Positions 62,382 to 64,000 of a stretch of DNA of 64,000 bases are shown one piece after another. The stretch is from assembly GCA_945936135.1 (NCBI GenBank), contig CAMESG010000002.1:117083-181082 (forward strand). Reading direction: 5' to 3'. Origin of the DNA: an uncultured Mollicutes bacterium (GTDB taxonomy: Bacteria; Bacillota_I; Bacilli_A; RFN20; CAG-826). The stretch's first letter is position 1; the number at the start of each line of letters is the position of its first letter. The position numbers and the translations under genes were made by a program. The notes below the pieces were generated by a model. That model did not search any database. It was not told the DNA's origin and saw only the letters and a program-made list of their open reading frames with translations.

Positions 62382-63875
62382 TTAATTGTTGCCACCGGCA
62401 TCTTTCATCGTCGGGAACAAAAGCACTTCGCGGATGTTTTGAACATTGCAGAAGAGCATGCACAAACGATCGATTCCAAGGCCGATGCCACCAGCGGGAG
62501 GCATGCCGTAGCGCATGGCGTCCATGAAGGTTTCGTCGATGCCTTCAGCCTCATCATCGCCGCGCTCTTTCGCAGCGAGTTGAGCCTTGAAGCGTTCCAT
62601 TTGATCGAAAGGGTCATTCAATTCAGTGTAAGAATTGGAGAATTCGCCGCCACCGATGAAGAATTCGAATCTTTCGACAAAGCGTGGATCGCTTGTTTTC
62701 TTGGTCAACGGGGAAACTTCGATGGGGTAGGTGTGGATGAAGGTAGGTTGGATCAGATCCTTTTCCACAAATTCATCAAAGAAGGCCTGCATGATGTAAC
62801 CCGTGCTGTTCCAACTCTTTTCAAGAGGAACATGATGCTCTTTCGCCAACTCAACCGCTTTCTCAAAACTGATTTCTTCAGTGAAGTCGATGCCGGTTTT
62901 CTCTTTGATGGCTTCCGCCATGGAAATCCAGCGGAAAGGCTTCTCGCAATCAATAACAACATCGCCCCAGGGGATTTGATAACTGCCAATGATATTCTTG
63001 GCAATGGTTTTCATAAGACCTTCCATCCACTCTCTCATGGATTGAAGATCGCCGTAGGCTTGATAGAGTTCGATGGTAGTGAATTCCGGGTTGTGGCGGG
63101 TATCGATGCCCTCGTTACGGAAAATTCTCCCGATTTCATATACGCGATCCAAGCCACCGATCATTGCTTTTTTCAAGTTGAGTTCGGTAGCAATTCGGAG
63201 ATAGAAGTCTCTGTCTAACGTGTTGTGGTGCGTAATGAAAGGGCGAGCGGCGGCACCGCCGGCGATCGGAGAAAGCACCGGAGTTTCGATTTCAATAAAG
63301 CCAAGAGAATCACAATAATCACGCACTTGCTTGACGATTTTCGAACGAAGAATGGCGATTTTGCGCGAATCTTCATTAACGATGAGGTCAACATAGCGGT
63401 GACGATAGCGTTCTTCTGGGTCCGTCAAACCATGGAATTTCTCGGGAAGAGGATTCAAGCATTTGCTGATGTGTGTATAGTGCGTAACGCGGATCGTGAG
63501 TTCGCCGGTTTTCGATTTCATCAAGGTGCCTTCGAGCCCAGCGATGTCGCCGAGATCAGAAAGCTTGAAAACTTGGTAGTTCTCTTCGCCGACGGATTGA
63601 ATACCAATCCAGAATTGTACCTTGGAGTACTCGTCTTGGATGTTGCCGAAAGCGGCCTTGCCCATTTTGCGTAAGGCCATCAAGCGTCCAGCAACCTTAA
63701 CGTGAACCGGATTCGCTTCAAAAGATTCCGCATCAGCGGAACCATATTGGTTAACTAAATCGCGGATTTGATCTTTCCAATCATAGCGGGATCCAAAAGG
63801 ATCAATACCAAGTTCTTTGTAGCGCGCAAGTTTTTCAAAACGAGCGCGTTGTTGATCATTCATTTTCTCTTCCAT
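62382..63875 (-). CDS. lysS: Lysyl-tRNA synthetase, class II
   Basis: 497 residues from MEEKMNDQQRARFEKLARYK, with GAGGTATGAGT upstream; ATG 63881 lies one base from the GAGG, too close. Anticodon OB fold (VKVAGRLMALRKMGKAAF), motif 1 GFIEIETPVLSPIAGGAAARPF, motif 2 FRNEGIDTRHNPEFTTIELY, motif 3 GGIGLGIDRLCML. Complete. Confidence 0.96.
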   Translation of the reverse strand: MEEKMNDQQRARFEKLARYKELGIDPFGSRYDWKDQIRDLVNQYGSADAESFEANPVHVKVAGRLMALRKMGKAAFGNIQDEYSKVQFWIGIQSVGEENYQVFKLSDLGDIAGLEGTLMKSKTGELTIRVTHYTHISKCLNPLPEKFHGLTDPEERYRHRYVDLIVNEDSRKIAILRSKIVKQVRDYCDSLGFIEIETPVLSPIAGGAAARPFITHHNTLDRDFYLRIATELNLKKAMIGGLDRVYEIGRIFRNEGIDTRHNPEFTTIELYQAYGDLQSMREWMEGLMKTIAKNIIGSYQIPWGDVVIDCEKPFRWISMAEAIKEKTGIDFTEEISFEKAVELAKEHHVPLEKSWNSTGYIMQAFFDEFVEKDLIQPTFIHTYPIEVSPLTKKTSDPRFVERFEFFIGGGEFSNSYTELNDPFDQMERFKAQLAAKERGDDEAEGIDETFMDAMRYGMPPAGGIGLGIDRLCMLFCNVQNIREVLLFPTMKDAGGNN

Positions 63876-63901
63876 ACTCATACCTCAAGCAGAAGCAAGC
63901 C

Positions 63902-63930
63902 ATATTACTCCGTTTTTTCATAAATGAAAA
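63902..63930 (-). promoter_or_regulatory. Candidate promoter of lysS
   Basis: Minus strand TTTTCA (63925-63930) and TAATAT (63902-63907), 17-base spacer, about 27 bases before the start. Moderate match. Confidence 0.45.
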
Positions 63931-63949
63931 CCTTCGGAGGCCGTGTTGT

Positions 63950-63996
63950 GATTATAAGGTAATTTGTTTCTAGCCGATTATAAGGTAATTTGTTTC
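63950..63996. repeat. Two 21-bp direct repeats at the right edge
   Basis: GATTATAAGGTAATTTGTTT plus C at 63950-63970 and again, identical, at 63976-63996, a 26-base period. The array may continue past the window. Could be the multi-repeat end of an IS21-like element or iterons of a neighbouring gene. Confidence 0.75.
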
Positions 63997-64000
63997 CACC

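Overview
The window reads as a chromosomal segment of an anaerobic Bacillota, most likely a Bacilli/Erysipelotrichales/RF39-type gut lineage (inference; no 16S is present). The evidence is a complete S10-spc ribosomal protein operon, the gdpP-rplI-dnaB block next to rlmH and a WalJ-type hydrolase, zinc-type S14 and L31, an Fe-S serine dehydratase, a class III (oxygen-sensitive) ribonucleotide reductase, and the B12-independent QueH. Core GC is moderate by eye. TGA is used as a stop (tldD/tldE ATGA overlap), so the code is standard, not the mycoplasma code. No tRNA, rRNA or CRISPR array was seen.

Layout. 1-10.3 kb, minus strand: rpsJ-rplC-rplD-rplW-rplB-rpsS-rplV-rpsC-rplP-rpmC-rpsQ-rplN-rplX-rplE-rpsN-rpsH-rplF-rplR-rpsE-rplO-secY (cut by the window edge), behind one clear promoter at 10239-10267. 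rpmD (L30) is missing between rpsE and rplO. 10.4-13.3 kb: queuosine operon tgt-queA-queH. 13.3-23 kb: housekeeping and envelope genes (kinase-like protein, sdaA, P-loop kinase, 8-TM protein, two FAD oxidoreductases, MntR-like regulator, GtrA-like protein, DUF2188, phosphatase-Nudix fusion, long-loop MscL). 23.1-23.7 kb: broken RibD/DHFR-like pseudogene. 24.4-28.5 kb: nrdD with a fused glutaredoxin domain, trxB and convergent nrdG. 28.5-31.7 kb: acetyltransferase, Na/Pi cotransporter, esterase.

31.8-41.3 kb is an accessory island: a DUF4011-type helicase-nuclease giant (defence-like), a truncated transposase, a Fic protein, a ribbon-helix-helix-like protein, and an AT-rich AAA_14/DUF4143-type ATPase preceded by three 15-bp iterons at an exact 23-bp period, followed by 700 bp of AT-rich noncoding DNA.

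41.3-49.5 kb: rlmD-like methyltransferase, metG, rpmE, tldD-tldE, HAD phosphatase. 49.5-54.8 kb: gdpP-rplI-dnaB-walJ-rlmH, an overlapping operon. 54.9-59.0 kb: secreted endonuclease I lipoprotein with a 41-residue membrane peptide, then an ECF sigma factor, its membrane anti-sigma partner, and a lipoprotein whose ectodomain looks paralogous to the anti-sigma ectodomain, a candidate envelope-sensing module. 59.1-64 kb: cation/proton antiporter, a cluster of dispersed 40-bp repeats and duplicated terminators, rpsF-ssb-rpsR with its own promoter and leader hairpin, and lysS; a 26-bp-period repeat lies at the right edge.

The least explained items are the sigma/anti-sigma/lipoprotein module, the 23-bp iterons, the 40-bp repeat family around 59.1-60.9 kb, the phosphatase-Nudix fusion, and a set of genes whose -10 box lies only 8-11 nt before the start codon (apparently leaderless).
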